NCBI RefSeq assembly: GCF_006210265.1
Contig: NZ_VCNC01000004.1
Coordinates: 1-64,000, forward strand
Origin: Desulfovibrio sp. UCD-KL4C
GTDB taxonomy: Bacteria > Desulfobacterota > Desulfovibrionia > Desulfovibrionales > Desulfovibrionaceae
Direction of reading: 5' to 3'
DNA: 64,000 bases
This document shows positions 54,505-64,000 of the stretch, one piece after another (positions within the stretch are counted from its first letter, which is position 1; each line of letters begins with the position of its first letter). The notes under the pieces are model-generated. The model did no database searches and was not told the DNA's origin. It saw nothing but the letters and a program-made list of their open reading frames with translations. The position numbers were made by a program, and so were the translations under genes.

Positions 54505-55944
54505 ATGAATGACTTGCCAACGCTTAATAAGTTAGGAGAAGAGCTTGATCTGCTAAAACAGCTTTCTGAGCGTGGCGAAATTAAAAAAGCCTCAGTTAAG
54601 GCTCAGTCAATTTTTGAAAATTATGCAGCCATGCGTGATATGTTTTTGCGTCAGGAAGACGAGTTGTTTGCTGCAAATGAAGCTCTTGATGAGAGCGAAG
54701 ATAAAATAGAACAGCTTGAAAAAAAATTGAAGGAAGCTCTTACTTCCTACGATTATGATTTTGGATTATTTCGCAGATTTTGTCGCGCTTTGGATTATGT
54801 AAATAAGCTGAAAGATCTTTCTGATCTTCCTGATATGCTAAAGAGGATTACTGAAGAGCTTGGAGTCCACAGAATTTCAATTGTTCTGGATCGTAAACTT
54901 TGCGAAGGGTTGCCGGATTCAGGAATTCCGTTATTTTTCTTGAAAGGATGTGCCCGTTTTATTGATGCGACATTACGAAAAGCAGATAACAGAATTTTTA
55001 TAGGTCCTATTTCACGTATGATGCGCCCGGATATTTTCTTCGGTGATCCTGCAATGACTTCGGGCAGCGGCGGTTCATGCTTTGCTTTCGGCCTGATGGA
55101 TAAATATAGGCCTGATGAAATGATCGGACTTCTTTCAATTTATGATCCTTCTGTCAGCAGATTCAACACTGATATGGGAACTGATTTTCTGGAAAATTTC
55201 TGTAGTTCTATAGCATCCACAATAATAGACGTAATTAATCATAAGAAGGCAATACTTCTAAGAGAAGATGTTAATAGAATAACCCATCATGACCTTAAGA
55301 CTCCGCTTAATGCAGTAATAAACTTACCTCATTTACTACTTGCTGATGAAGATAATCTTGAAAAAAGAGAAATGATAAAGGGTATACAAGATTCTGGATA
55401 TCGTATGCTGGGTCTTATCAATAGATCTTACGATCTATATAAGATGGAGTCAGGAAATTATATGATTGATCCTGAGAATGTTGATTTAATAAAGATTTTA
55501 CAGCGTGTAGAGTTTGATCTTATGGATTTGATTGAGAGTAAAAAGTCTGCTTTGGAAATTATTGTGAATAAAGAAAAGTGGAATGGTAAAGACGGTTTTT
55601 ATTTTAAGGGTGAAGAGCTGCTTTTGTTCTCAATGCTGGCGAACCTTATAAAAAACGGATTCGAAGCTACTCCTGACGGTAAAAATGTAACTGTTTCCCT
55701 TTCCGAAGAAAAAGATTTTTTAATTTCAATTCATAATTACGGAACAGTTCCAGCTTCAATACAGAAAACTTTTTTTGAAAAATATTCAACAGACGGCAAA
55801 ATAGGCGGAACAGGTCTTGGAACCTATTCAGCCCGTCTTATTGCTAAAGTTCATGGAGGAGAAATTAATATGACCTCCTCGGATGCAGAAGGGACTCGTG
55901 TTACTTTGAAAATTTTATCTAAGTCTCTTCTTCATTTTGCATAG
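54505..55944 (+). CDS. Cytoplasmic sensor histidine kinase with GAF-like domain
   Basis: This 479-aa soluble kinase starts at 54505; the upstream TTG is rejected because GAGG at 54494-54497 is spaced for the ATG. Residues 1-85 are an acidic coiled coil, and 90-245 are a DUF484/GAF-like sensor. The HisKA box is [22 protein letters not shown], and the ATPase lobe has [11 protein letters not shown] and [19 protein letters not shown]. No response regulator is adjacent. Its 3' end overlaps the convergent chemoreceptor gene by 26 bp. Confidence 0.88.
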   Translation: MNDLPTLNKLGEELDLLKQLSERGEIKKASVKAQSIFENYAAMRDMFLRQEDELFAANEALDESEDKIEQLEKKLKEALTSYDYDFGLFRRFCRALDYVNKLKDLSDLPDMLKRITEELGVHRISIVLDRKLCEGLPDSGIPLFFLKGCARFIDATLRKADNRIFIGPISRMMRPDIFFGDPAMTSGSGGSCFAFGLMDKYRPDEMIGLLSIYDPSVSRFNTDMGTDFLENFCSSIASTIIDVINHKKAILLREDVNRITHHDLKTPLNAVINLPHLLLADEDNLEKREMIKGIQDSGYRMLGLINRSYDLYKMESGNYMIDPENVDLIKILQRVEFDLMDLIESKKSALEIIVNKEKWNGKDGFYFKGEELLLFSMLANLIKNGFEATPDGKNVTVSLSEEKDFLISIHNYGTVPASIQKTFFEKYSTDGKIGGTGLGTYSARLIAKVHGGEINMTSSDAEGTRVTLKILSKSLLHFA

Positions 55945-57463
55945 CATTCATATTTTGGTCCAGCTCAGTGGCTAAAGTTGCTAAGTCAGAGACAGATTCA
56001 GCCGCTTTATTCATTGACTCTGCTGTTTTTGTTGCAATTTTATTTACTTCATCAAGTGCGTTGTTTACTTCTTCGGTCGCTATTGATTGCTGCTCAGCTG
56101 CCGCTGCAATGTTGTCAACCTGATCTGCTGTATTTTGAGAAAATCCTAGTATCTGCTCTAAAGCTTCTCCTGCCTCGTCGCAAATCTTTGCCGCTTCTTC
56201 TATGCTGAACAAAGTTTCAGTCGTAGCTTCAGTGCTTTGACTGGAACTGGATTGAATGGATGTTATGAAACTTCCAACATCTCTTGTTGCTACCATAGTT
56301 TTTTCAGCAAGTTTTCTGATTTCATCTGCAACTACTGAAAAACCGCGTCCGGCTTCTCCTGCGCGTGCAGCTTCAATAGCCGCATTAAGCGCCAACAGGT
56401 TTGTTTGATCCGCAATATCGGAAATGGTTTGCATAATGGAGGATATTCCGTTGCTGTGAGTTTCAAGAGTGGTCATTTCATTTTTTAAATTTTGTGCATT
56501 TTTAGTTACATTATTCATGACATTGATAACGTCACTGACAAGCTTGGTTCCATTTTTTGCAGTTGTTTGAGTTTGTCTGGCCATCTGCGCTGTGTCGTTT
56601 GCATTTTTTGAAACATCAGTAATTGTAATATTCATCTGTTCCATGGCGGACGAGACTTCCTCAGTCATGAAACGTTGTTCACGCGTACCTTCACTAGAAA
56701 TATTTACTTCTGCTTTGATTGTTTCCGAGGCTTTGGCAAGCTGCTCTGATATTTGGCTTGCATCAGACACCCCTTTTGCAATTTTTTCGTTTTGAGCAGT
56801 GATAAAATCTTCTTTCGTTTTTATATTGGTGAAATCCATAATAGTGGTGAAACCACCGATAAGAGTATTACGGTTATCAAATATAGGCGAGGAAGCAACT
56901 GATATGTATTTAATATTTCCTTTGCGGCTTGTTACCTGTGTTTTTGAAAATAGTTGTTTCTGTTGTTTGAGGCTTTTTTCTGAAACAGTCTCCTGCTTAG
57001 TACCGTAAAAGAAGATTGAAAAATCAGTACCTATAAATTCAGCTGGCTCAGCATCTATTTCCAACAACTTTAGAATGCTTTCGTTGAGCCAGATAATATT
57101 TCCGTCTTTTCCAACAACAATCATTGGGGTCATAATGCTGGAAAGCATGGATTCATTCATTCCAACTTTTTCGTTCAGTATATTATTGAGTTTATCTATT
57201 TCATAAGACAAATCTCCAAGTTCAGACATATAATTATGAGTATTTTTAGGATTAAAATTTCCATCTGAAATTTCTTTAACTTCAGCGGTAAGAAGTTTGA
57301 TCGGATTAATTATCTTTTTCACGACAAGGAATCCAACTGCAATAAGGATCAAAATAGCAATGGCTTGTATTAATAGAGATATCAGAGTGTAGTGCTTAAG
57401 GGCTATTGCAATCATCTGAAGCGCGATAACTAAAACAAGACTTGATAGTAACCGTTTAAGCAT
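55919..57463 (-). CDS. Chemoreceptor with internal PAS domain
   Basis: This 514-aa receptor has two close N-terminal helices (about 4-22 and 28-50), so there is almost no periplasmic domain. HAMP and then a PAS domain (about 100-205, [29 protein letters not shown]) suggest cytoplasmic redox or energy sensing. The signalling tip is the motility-class [39 protein letters not shown], unlike the two Wsp-type receptors. It ends without an NWETF tether. The last 26 bp overlap the convergent kinase gene, with no terminator between them. Confidence 0.92.
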   Translation of the reverse strand: MLKRLLSSLVLVIALQMIAIALKHYTLISLLIQAIAILILIAVGFLVVKKIINPIKLLTAEVKEISDGNFNPKNTHNYMSELGDLSYEIDKLNNILNEKVGMNESMLSSIMTPMIVVGKDGNIIWLNESILKLLEIDAEPAEFIGTDFSIFFYGTKQETVSEKSLKQQKQLFSKTQVTSRKGNIKYISVASSPIFDNRNTLIGGFTTIMDFTNIKTKEDFITAQNEKIAKGVSDASQISEQLAKASETIKAEVNISSEGTREQRFMTEEVSSAMEQMNITITDVSKNANDTAQMARQTQTTAKNGTKLVSDVINVMNNVTKNAQNLKNEMTTLETHSNGISSIMQTISDIADQTNLLALNAAIEAARAGEAGRGFSVVADEIRKLAEKTMVATRDVGSFITSIQSSSSQSTEATTETLFSIEEAAKICDEAGEALEQILGFSQNTADQVDNIAAAAEQQSIATEEVNNALDEVNKIATKTAESMNKAAESVSDLATLATELDQNMNAMQNEEET

Positions 57464-57733
57464 GCTTACCTTCCTATTGCAGATTTTATGTTATTAATCG
57501 TTTAATCACGCCTGCACAAACTATGCTAATACTTTTAGTATTTAAAAACAGTATGTTATAAAATAAATGATAATTTAAATTTGAAAAAGTGTGTCATATG
57601 GAACCATTACTGAGAGTAAATAATTTAAAAATATTAAATAATATACAATTATAGAGGGTTAGAGGTGTGACATTATTGGACACTTATCTTAGTGTCAGTG
57701 TCTTTTTGTTATGCCATGTGCAGGCTTAAAAAA

Positions 57734-60277
57734 CTAACTGGTTGCAGGTAGCTGGAATATAAACTTAGTCCCTTTACCATGGATAGAGTCGACTGTGAAG
57801 GAGCCTCCATGGTTTTGGGTGATAATGAAATATGAAACTGATAACCCTAGACCTGTTCCTATTCCTTTCGGTTTTGTCGTAAAAAATGGTTCAAAAGCTC
57901 TCTTGCGGGTTTGCTCATCCATACCCGGGCCGTTATCTTCAACTTCAGTTGTTACATAATCATCTTCTTTTTTTATTCTGATGGTTATTTGCGGTGGGTA
58001 CTGTGGTTTTTCAACAGTACTCATAGCATGGGCCGCGTTGCCTAAAAGGTTGAGCAGTACTTGTTCAATTTCAGTTGGCGCACATACTACAAAAGGCATA
58101 TCTGGGGCGTACTCTTTTACGATTTGTATCTGTTTAAAGTCGTATTTTTTCTTTAGATCATAATCTTGCGCTGCCAGTGCAAGAGATTTATCTACAAGAT
58201 TGCTCATTTGGCATGATGTATGACGGACATCTGTCTTGCGGCTGAAATCAAGCATATTTAACATTATAATGGAGGCTCGCTCTGCTGCCTCACGAATATT
58301 CTTTAACATTTTTATGATGTTCCGTTCTTCCATGTAACGGAGCATTATATCAAGAGATATACCCAGATTTTCAGCTGTTTTGATATTACCAGGGAGGTCG
58401 GGTGAAAAGCGGCGTTCAATATTCTGTGCGCCTTGAAGAATTCCTCCGAGAGGGTTATTAATTTCATGGGCCATACCTGCCGCAAGACCTCCGACAGACA
58501 TCATTTTTTCGGTTTGAATCATAATCTCTTCTATTTGGACGCGTTCAGTCACGTCATCTAACCGTATAACGGTCCCTTCTTCCATACTGTTTTTAACTAG
58601 TGGATAGACTGAGATATTCTCATAGTGCACCTTGTTGTCTATTTTACGCGGGGTGCGAACTCGTTCATATGTTTTCCCATCTTGAACGGTCCTTTTGCCT
58701 CGTTTTAATTCTTGAGCCAGTTCGGGGAAAACTTCGCTGAGTGGGCGTCCTTGAGCATTTGCGAAAGAGACTCCTGTAGCATTCTCCGCGCCTGAATTCC
58801 AATGAGTGACAAGTTCTTGGTTGTCTACTCCTACCAGCACTGAAGGCATGGAATCGATAATGTTTTTAAGGTGGTTACGCAGTTTTAATAGTTCTTCTTT
58901 GGCTTTTGCGTGTCCGGTTATTTCTGCTTCAAGATACTTGTTTGTATAAAGTAGCTGCTTGTTGCCGCTTTCTAACGCACTCATCAGATTTTCTTTTTCA
59001 TTAAGGCCGTGTTTAATTGAATTAATCATTTGATTAATGACGGTTCCAAGTTCTTTTGTTTCTGTAGGTCCATTAACTGGAATATTTGCCGTAGATATAC
59101 CCTGCTCCCTGACTGCACGGCTGGCTGTAGTTAATTTTAAAAGAGGGCGGACAATTCTTCTTGAAAGTATGGTGGCTAAAACAAGGGCAAAAGCAAGGAA
59201 TCCTAGAGAAAGAAAAATAATTTTATTTCTTAAGATTATTCCTGGTTCTTCTAGTTCTCCTACATAGATAGAAGAGCATACATACCAGTCAAGTGGTTTG
59301 AAATATCTGACGTAGGTTCGCTTTTTAAATTTATATGTACCGATATTATTGGGTGGCTTGTCCCAAAGATATTCATGTACTCCGCCTTTTTGTGATGCTT
59401 CTATTAATTCATTGACTATCAGCCTGCCTGTTACTGGATTTTTTAATGTTGGCCCGGTCATGCCTAAAATTTTAGGATGAATAATCATTTCTTTGTTCCC
59501 AGTAAAAATAAAGATATATCCGCTTTTTCCAAGTTTTACCTGTGATAAGGAATTGCGCAGCTCCATGAGCATTGCATCAAATCGTTTACTTACTTCCATT
59601 TCAACATCATCAATATAAACTCCGGAGCCTATTACCCAGTTCCATTCTTTGAAAAGTTTAACATATGAAATTTTTGGTCGCTCTTCAGTAAGCCCGTTTG
59701 CAGTCTTTTTTGATCCGAAGTATTTTAAATATCCGTCCCCGTTTTTTTCGGCTACATCCCGAAAAGTGGAGATTATATTATTGTTCACTCCATTAGGGTC
59801 GTTGAAGCGTTCATCATCTGCAATTTTACCGTCTAACTCAGGCAGTAGAGGATGCATGATTATCCGGGGGATGGGTCTTAATGTATCGTTAATCCATACA
59901 TAACCTACTCCGTCATTATAACGCATGCTCTTAACTTGTTCTATGCTGCGAGCTTTGGCTTCTTTCTCGGTTAATAATCCCTTTTTATACTTCTTGTAAT
60001 TTAACGAGACAGCTCCATAGGCAATCTCGACAATGGATTTCATCTCTTCTTTGCGTCTGGAAATGGCGGCTTTTTCAGCAAAAAGTAAGCTTTGATATTC
60101 ATTTGACACATTAAGCATTGTTGAGTTCAGGATAGCTTGCGCGCTGTACCACCCAGACTGATATACTGATTTTGTAACTTCTTTTTGGGCAAAGAAAGTT
60201 ATTCCGGCTGTTGTGGCTATAACAAGTCCGGCTGCAAAAAAGAGTATAGTTGCTCTCATGGATTTGAACATATACAT
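57734..60277 (-). CDS. Membrane sensor histidine kinase with tandem Cache and PAS domains
   Basis: This 847-aa kinase has TM1 at about 8-28. Two Cache-type periplasmic modules (about 35-220 and 225-345) each contain the GxGYxxI and W-V-GSGVYI type landmarks, and TM2 is near 355-375. HAMP, a short coiled coil and a PAS (about 485-590) follow. The HisKA box is GGLAAGMAHEINNPLGGILQGAQNIERR, and the ATPase lobe has LLNLLGNAAHAM, DNGPGMDEQT and GIGTGLGLSVSYFIITQNHGG. Cache modules bind small organic acids or similar ligands. No response regulator is adjacent, so the partner lies elsewhere. Confidence 0.9.
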   Translation of the reverse strand: MYMFKSMRATILFFAAGLVIATTAGITFFAQKEVTKSVYQSGWYSAQAILNSTMLNVSNEYQSLLFAEKAAISRRKEEMKSIVEIAYGAVSLNYKKYKKGLLTEKEAKARSIEQVKSMRYNDGVGYVWINDTLRPIPRIIMHPLLPELDGKIADDERFNDPNGVNNNIISTFRDVAEKNGDGYLKYFGSKKTANGLTEERPKISYVKLFKEWNWVIGSGVYIDDVEMEVSKRFDAMLMELRNSLSQVKLGKSGYIFIFTGNKEMIIHPKILGMTGPTLKNPVTGRLIVNELIEASQKGGVHEYLWDKPPNNIGTYKFKKRTYVRYFKPLDWYVCSSIYVGELEEPGIILRNKIIFLSLGFLAFALVLATILSRRIVRPLLKLTTASRAVREQGISTANIPVNGPTETKELGTVINQMINSIKHGLNEKENLMSALESGNKQLLYTNKYLEAEITGHAKAKEELLKLRNHLKNIIDSMPSVLVGVDNQELVTHWNSGAENATGVSFANAQGRPLSEVFPELAQELKRGKRTVQDGKTYERVRTPRKIDNKVHYENISVYPLVKNSMEEGTVIRLDDVTERVQIEEIMIQTEKMMSVGGLAAGMAHEINNPLGGILQGAQNIERRFSPDLPGNIKTAENLGISLDIMLRYMEERNIIKMLKNIREAAERASIIMLNMLDFSRKTDVRHTSCQMSNLVDKSLALAAQDYDLKKKYDFKQIQIVKEYAPDMPFVVCAPTEIEQVLLNLLGNAAHAMSTVEKPQYPPQITIRIKKEDDYVTTEVEDNGPGMDEQTRKRAFEPFFTTKPKGIGTGLGLSVSYFIITQNHGGSFTVDSIHGKGTKFIFQLPATS

Positions 60278-60406
60278 GGCTCTCCACTATACATATTAGC
60301 CTTAAGACTAAAATAAACCGAACTGTTTTGTTAAACTAAAAAAAGAAAACTGCTTTATTTTGAAGCTATCATAACTTGGAGGTGTGGTAAAATTGTTTAG
60401 ATGTTT

Positions 60407-60865
60407 TTAAGTGAGTTTGTCGGTCGTAAAAATTTTTTCAGGGCCATCAAGTAGTTGAAAAGAATTTGTTTTTATTCTGATAATTTCACATTCAGGCCCG
60501 GAGAAGAGGGAGGCTATGTTCGGATTCTTATCAGAAATAAGTTTTATAATCTCAGTCCGTTCACTGTGAGATGTGACGTGGATATGTTCACCGGATATAG
60601 TCAGAGCTTTTATTTCAGAATTGCGTTTTTCAAGCTTTAAGTCCCGGTCATCAATAAGCAGGCTTACATTTGGATTCCTTTCAATATTCATCCATTTTCT
60701 GCTGTTTTTGCGGCTGACCATATATATTTCAGAGCCGTCTGCCGAACTGGCATAAGTCATAAGCGAGGAATGCGGCTCCGGACCATCATGTGTAGAGAGC
60801 ACCAGAATATTGTTGCTTCTGATCAGTTCTAGGCAGGTTGCGATTTTCTCTTTTTCATTTGACAT
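60407..60865 (-). CDS. Pyridoxamine 5'-phosphate oxidase-like split-barrel protein
   Basis: This 152-aa protein starts at 60865, because CAGGAGGG precedes that ATG; the longer frame would run into the acs stop region. It has the split-barrel FMN-binding pattern: NILVLSTHDGPEPHSSLMTYA, then YMVSRKNSRKWMNIERNPNVSLLID and a GEHIHV strand. Such proteins are flavin or F420-linked oxidoreductases or haem-binding proteins. It follows acs by 19 bp on the same strand, so they are probably cotranscribed. Confidence 0.8.
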   Translation of the reverse strand: MSNEKEKIATCLELIRSNNILVLSTHDGPEPHSSLMTYASSADGSEIYMVSRKNSRKWMNIERNPNVSLLIDDRDLKLEKRNSEIKALTISGEHIHVTSHSERTEIIKLISDKNPNIASLFSGPECEIIRIKTNSFQLLDGPEKIFTTDKLT

Positions 60866-60884
60866 GCGGCCCTCCTGAAGTGTT

Positions 60885-62864
60885 TTATTCAAATAGAACT
60901 TTTTGTCCTTCAATAAGATGGTTTATCACAGAAGAGTCGGAGAGTGTTGATGTATCTCCGAAGTCGTTTTCTCCAGTGGCAATCTGGCGAAGAATTCTAC
61001 GCATAATTTTACCGGAACGGGTTTTGGGAAGTCCTCTGGAGAATTGAATAACTTCCGGAACTGCGACGGGGCCGATTTCTTTACGTACCCAGTCACGAAG
61101 AGTGTTGCCTGCCTCATCATCCTCATCAAGACCGTCCCGCAGGGTTACATATGCGTAGATAGCTTGCCCCTTAACTTCGTGAGGTATACCGACCACTGCC
61201 GCTTCAGTTACATCGGGATGAGCAATAAGTGCGGATTCAATTTCTGTAGTTCCCAGTCTATGGCCAGATACATTCATAATATCGTCTAGCCTGCCCATAA
61301 TCCAGATGAAGCCGTCTTCATCAATTCTTGCTTCGTCACCTGTTTCATACATGCCTTGGAAACGCTCGAAGTATGTCCGGCTATATCTTTTCTGGTCGTT
61401 GTTTATAGCATGCAGCATTCCAGGCCATGGCTCTGTGATTACGAGGTGTCCTCCTTCGTTAACTTCTGCAGGAGTGCCGTCACTGCGCAGAACAGCCACG
61501 CTTATTCCGGGCAGCGGTTTTGTCGCGGACCCCGGCTTAAGCTTAGTCGCGTAGGGGAGGGGAGATATAATGATACCTCCGGTTTCGGTCTGCCACCATG
61601 TGTCTAGCAGAGGCAGTTTATTTTTACCTATATGCTTGTGATACCACATCCACACTTCAGGGTTGATAGGTTCACCTACTGTTCCTAGAATTCTAAGGGA
61701 TGACATGTCGAATTTTTCTGTCCACTGTTTTCCTTCCCTCATAAGAGCACGCATGACTGTAGGAGTGGTGTAGAAAATGTTTACGCCGAACTTGTTGATT
61801 ATATTCCAGTATCTGTCAGGCTTTGGATAGGTCGGGACTCCTTCATACATAAAAGTGGTGGCTCCGAGAGCAAGCGGGCCGTATACAGTATAACTGTGCC
61901 CTGTAATCCATCCAAGGTCCGCAGTGCACCAATGAACATCATCTTCTTTGAGGTCGAAAACCCACTGAGAGGTATGTGTAACGCAGGTAAGATATCCACC
62001 GACAGTATGAACTATTCCTTTGGGTTTACCCGTGCTGCCGGAGGTATAAAGAATGAAAAGCGGATCGTTTGAATTAAGCGGAACAGGAGCGCAGCAATCA
62101 AGGATGTCTTCGGCCGCCATTTCTTCATGCCACCATGTGTCTCTGCCTTCAATAAAGTCGATTTTATTACCGGTTCTTTGAACAATAATGACTTGCTCAA
62201 TTGACGGGCATGAAAGTAAAGCTTCATCCACATTCTTTTTCAGGGGAATTGTTTTACCGTTTCTTAGGACTCCGTCGCTTGTGATCAGAACCTTGGCATT
62301 GCAATCAAGAATACGGCTTTGTAGGCTGATTGCTGAAAATCCTGCAAAAACTATGGAGTGTACAGCTCCGATGCGTGCGCAGGCGAGCATGGCTATAACC
62401 TGCTCTGGGACCATGGGCAGGTAAATTGCAATTCGGTCGCCTTTGCTGACACCCATTTTCGTTAGCACATTGGCAAATCTGCATACTTTGCGGTGCAGCA
62501 TCTGGTATGTGAAGACAAGCACATCTTCTTCAGGTTCACCTTGCCATATAAGTGCCGCTTTATTTCTTCGTCCGGCTGTTAGGTGACGGTCGAGGCAATT
62601 GTATGCTGCGTTAATCCTTCCGCCCTTGAACCAGCTGTATTCATGTTTTTCAGAGTCAGAAGCTAGAGTTTCCCGAAAATCACGATTCCAGTGGAGCAGG
62701 TTCCGCGCTCTTTTAGCCCAGAATTCTTCGGGATCTTTTGCTGCCTTTACGAATATTTCATCATATTGTTCTATACTTTTGATAAAAGCCTGATTTTGCA
62801 TATCGGCAGGCGGGTCAAAAGTTCTCTGTTCCGTGATCAAATTTTCAATGGATTTTTCACTCAT
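60885..62864 (-). CDS. acs: Acetyl-CoA synthetase (AMP-forming)
   Basis: This 659-aa enzyme activates acetate with ATP and CoA. The adenylation P-loop is LFILYTSGSTGKPKGIVHT at about 267-285. The A5 motif is DTWWQTETGG, and the A8 hinge is DDIMNVSGHRLGTTEIES. The A10 catalytic lysine K619 lies in LPKTRSGKIMRRILR, the site inactivated by acetylation. It diverges from a Pat-like gene starting at 63089, so control by acetylation is plausible. Sulfate reducers use Acs to recover acetate. Confidence 0.97.
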   Translation of the reverse strand: MSEKSIENLITEQRTFDPPADMQNQAFIKSIEQYDEIFVKAAKDPEEFWAKRARNLLHWNRDFRETLASDSEKHEYSWFKGGRINAAYNCLDRHLTAGRRNKAALIWQGEPEEDVLVFTYQMLHRKVCRFANVLTKMGVSKGDRIAIYLPMVPEQVIAMLACARIGAVHSIVFAGFSAISLQSRILDCNAKVLITSDGVLRNGKTIPLKKNVDEALLSCPSIEQVIIVQRTGNKIDFIEGRDTWWHEEMAAEDILDCCAPVPLNSNDPLFILYTSGSTGKPKGIVHTVGGYLTCVTHTSQWVFDLKEDDVHWCTADLGWITGHSYTVYGPLALGATTFMYEGVPTYPKPDRYWNIINKFGVNIFYTTPTVMRALMREGKQWTEKFDMSSLRILGTVGEPINPEVWMWYHKHIGKNKLPLLDTWWQTETGGIIISPLPYATKLKPGSATKPLPGISVAVLRSDGTPAEVNEGGHLVITEPWPGMLHAINNDQKRYSRTYFERFQGMYETGDEARIDEDGFIWIMGRLDDIMNVSGHRLGTTEIESALIAHPDVTEAAVVGIPHEVKGQAIYAYVTLRDGLDEDDEAGNTLRDWVRKEIGPVAVPEVIQFSRGLPKTRSGKIMRRILRQIATGENDFGDTSTLSDSSVINHLIEGQKVLFE

Positions 62865-63088
62865 AGTATTTACTCTGATAATTCCTGTCTGTTCTTAATT
62901 TTTACACCTTAAGTAACTATATACTCTGTTTCAATTAAGTTGGATAGTGTTGAGCTCCTAATTTCAATCCTACATAATTTCTGTTACTGGTAGGATTCAT
63001 GGTAGTTTATGCTTGATAATGCTTTCAATACATAGGTATGACGACATAGAGCTGTTCTTTATCTTTTCAATATTAAAAAGAGGCTTTC

Positions 63089-64000
63089 ATGAGTGTTGTT
63101 AATCTGGAGTTCCTTTTTCAGCCTAGATCCGTAGCCGTTATCGGGGCTACCAATGAACCTGGTAATCCAGGCAATATTCTTATGCGTAATCTCATGGGCG
63201 GCGGTTTCCTCGGCCCTGTTATGCCAGTAAGCACAGATGCGGAAGCAATCTCAGGAGTTCTTACATATAAGGATGTGGAAGGACTGCCTAAGATTCCTGA
63301 TCTGGCTATTATCTGCCGCCCGCTTAAGGAATGCCCTGAATTGCTCATGAAGTTGCGCAAAAGAGGTGTAAAAGCGGCGACTTTGATTGGTCCCGGATTT
63401 AGCGAAATGAGTGAAGAGGATAGAAGTAAGCTCAGTAAAGAACTTCTAAAAGCAGCAAATTCTCCGCAGATGCGAATTCTGGGGCCGAAAAGTCTCGGCT
63501 TTATTAACCCTTCATTAAATTTGAATGCCAGTATAGCTCCTCTCCCTGCCAAAGCCGGAAAGATCGCATTTGTTTCGCAGTCTGACAGTTTTATACCTAC
63601 AGTTCTTGACTGGGCACATACCAATGATATCGGATTTTCTCATGTTATTTCTATGGGCAGCAGGATAGATCTGTCTTTCGGAGATGTGCTTGATTATCTC
63701 GGCTCTGATTCTTATACCCGCTCTATTCTGCTCTATATTGAGTCTATTAACGATGCCAGAGACTTTATGTCAGCCGCCAGAGCCGCTTCACGCAATAAGC
63801 CTGTGCTGGTAATCCGGCCCGGTCTTGCCATTCAGCAGGTCACACAGGAACTCGCTCAACTTGGTAGTTCTATGAGCGCGCGTGTTGATGAAGTTTACGA
63901 TGTGGCTTTTCGCCGTGCTGGGATGTTGCGGGTCCAGACTATTGATGGGCTGTTTGATGCTGCCCAGACTCTTGCCAGTCTCCGTCAGCCGGTCCGTGGC
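63089..64000 (+). CDS. Pat-like / ADP-forming acyl-CoA synthetase-like protein (5' part, runs off window)
   Basis: This gene begins at ATG 63089, with AAGAGG upstream, and stays open for 304 codons to the window edge. Residues 1-130 are a CoA-binding domain (RSVAVIGATNEPGNPGNILMRNLM). Residues 140-300 are a succinyl-CoA-synthetase-like flavodoxin fold (GKIAFVSQSDSFIPTVLDWA, DIGFSHVISMGSRIDLSFGDVLDYLG). Where ADP-forming acetyl-CoA synthetases have the catalytic His (SHTGALAGSDEVYD), this protein has LGSSMSARVDEVYD, so the phospho-His is missing. This fits the regulatory Pat type that carries a GNAT acetyltransferase at its C-terminus, here outside the window. It diverges from acs. Confidence 0.8.
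   Translation, partial: MSVVNLEFLFQPRSVAVIGATNEPGNPGNILMRNLMGGGFLGPVMPVSTDAEAISGVLTYKDVEGLPKIPDLAIICRPLKECPELLMKLRKRGVKAATLIGPGFSEMSEEDRSKLSKELLKAANSPQMRILGPKSLGFINPSLNLNASIAPLPAKAGKIAFVSQSDSFIPTVLDWAHTNDIGFSHVISMGSRIDLSFGDVLDYLGSDSYTRSILLYIESINDARDFMSAARAASRNKPVLVIRPGLAIQQVTQELAQLGSSMSARVDEVYDVAFRRAGMLRVQTIDGLFDAAQTLASLRQPVRG

Noticed and set aside
63118-63624. 168-codon open frame on the minus strand
   Set aside because: Antisense to the Pat-like gene, which stays open to the window edge and has clear CoA-binding motifs.

Overview
The window comes from a marine, moderately AT-rich Desulfovibrio-type sulfate reducer (Desulfovibrionales; a Maridesulfovibrio- or Halodesulfovibrio-like genome is my inference). 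The reasons are the split ATP-synthase locus followed by rex, the RlpA/LysM/Lon-like block, the Fe-S-rich and flavin redox proteins, and the very large number of two-component and chemotaxis genes. Almost all of it is ordinary chromosome. There is no tRNA, rRNA, CRISPR array, transposase or integrase. Two orphan phage-derived genes are the only traces of mobile DNA.

Layout. 0.1-6.2 kb: a TauE/SafE permease, a multi-cluster ferredoxin, a GAF protein and gap, bracketed by a 26-bp inverted repeat, then an isolated virion-protein-like gene. 6.3-15.2 kb: an AhpF-like disulfide reductase, a radical SAM enzyme, a HIT hydrolase, an IHF/HU protein, two envelope lipoproteins (RlpA, LysM) and a Lon-related protease. 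15.5-18.3 kb: the Fo part of ATP synthase (AtpZ, AtpI, a, c) and the redox repressor Rex, with Rex-type palindromes in front of both units. 18.4-25.8 kb: an NtrC-type regulator, a MarR/MFS efflux unit with a striking triple operator, rsmG, rlmH, a phosphoesterase, formyl-THF cyclo-ligase and a YfiH-family protein. 25.9-34.7 kb: CheV, two glycosyltransferases, a GAF-GGDEF cyclase, a queuosine-precursor transporter, dapF and a phage CII-like regulator.

The centre of interest is 35.0-46.5 kb. It is a complete Wsp-type (alternative cellular function) chemosensory operon: WspA-like receptor, WspB-like CheW, WspC-like CheR with TPR, WspD-like CheW with an N-terminal Cys cluster, WspE-like CheA-REC and WspF-like CheB. 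The response regulator has a WspR-like receiver but carries a PP2C/SpoIIE phosphatase instead of GGDEF. A second receptor with a periplasmic c-type haem motif closes the cluster. The CheA has two Hpt domains, and the first has lost its phospho-accepting His. The predicted output is therefore partner-switching dephosphorylation rather than c-di-GMP.

46.6-64.0 kb: a PhoB/PhoR-like pair, a SPOR protein and argS, a YitT/SAM-hydrolase/cobS operon, two large sensor kinases and a PAS-containing chemoreceptor, a flavin-binding split-barrel protein, acs, and the start of a divergent Pat-like gene. That last gene lacks the catalytic His of ADP-forming acetyl-CoA synthetases, which suggests control of Acs by acetylation.
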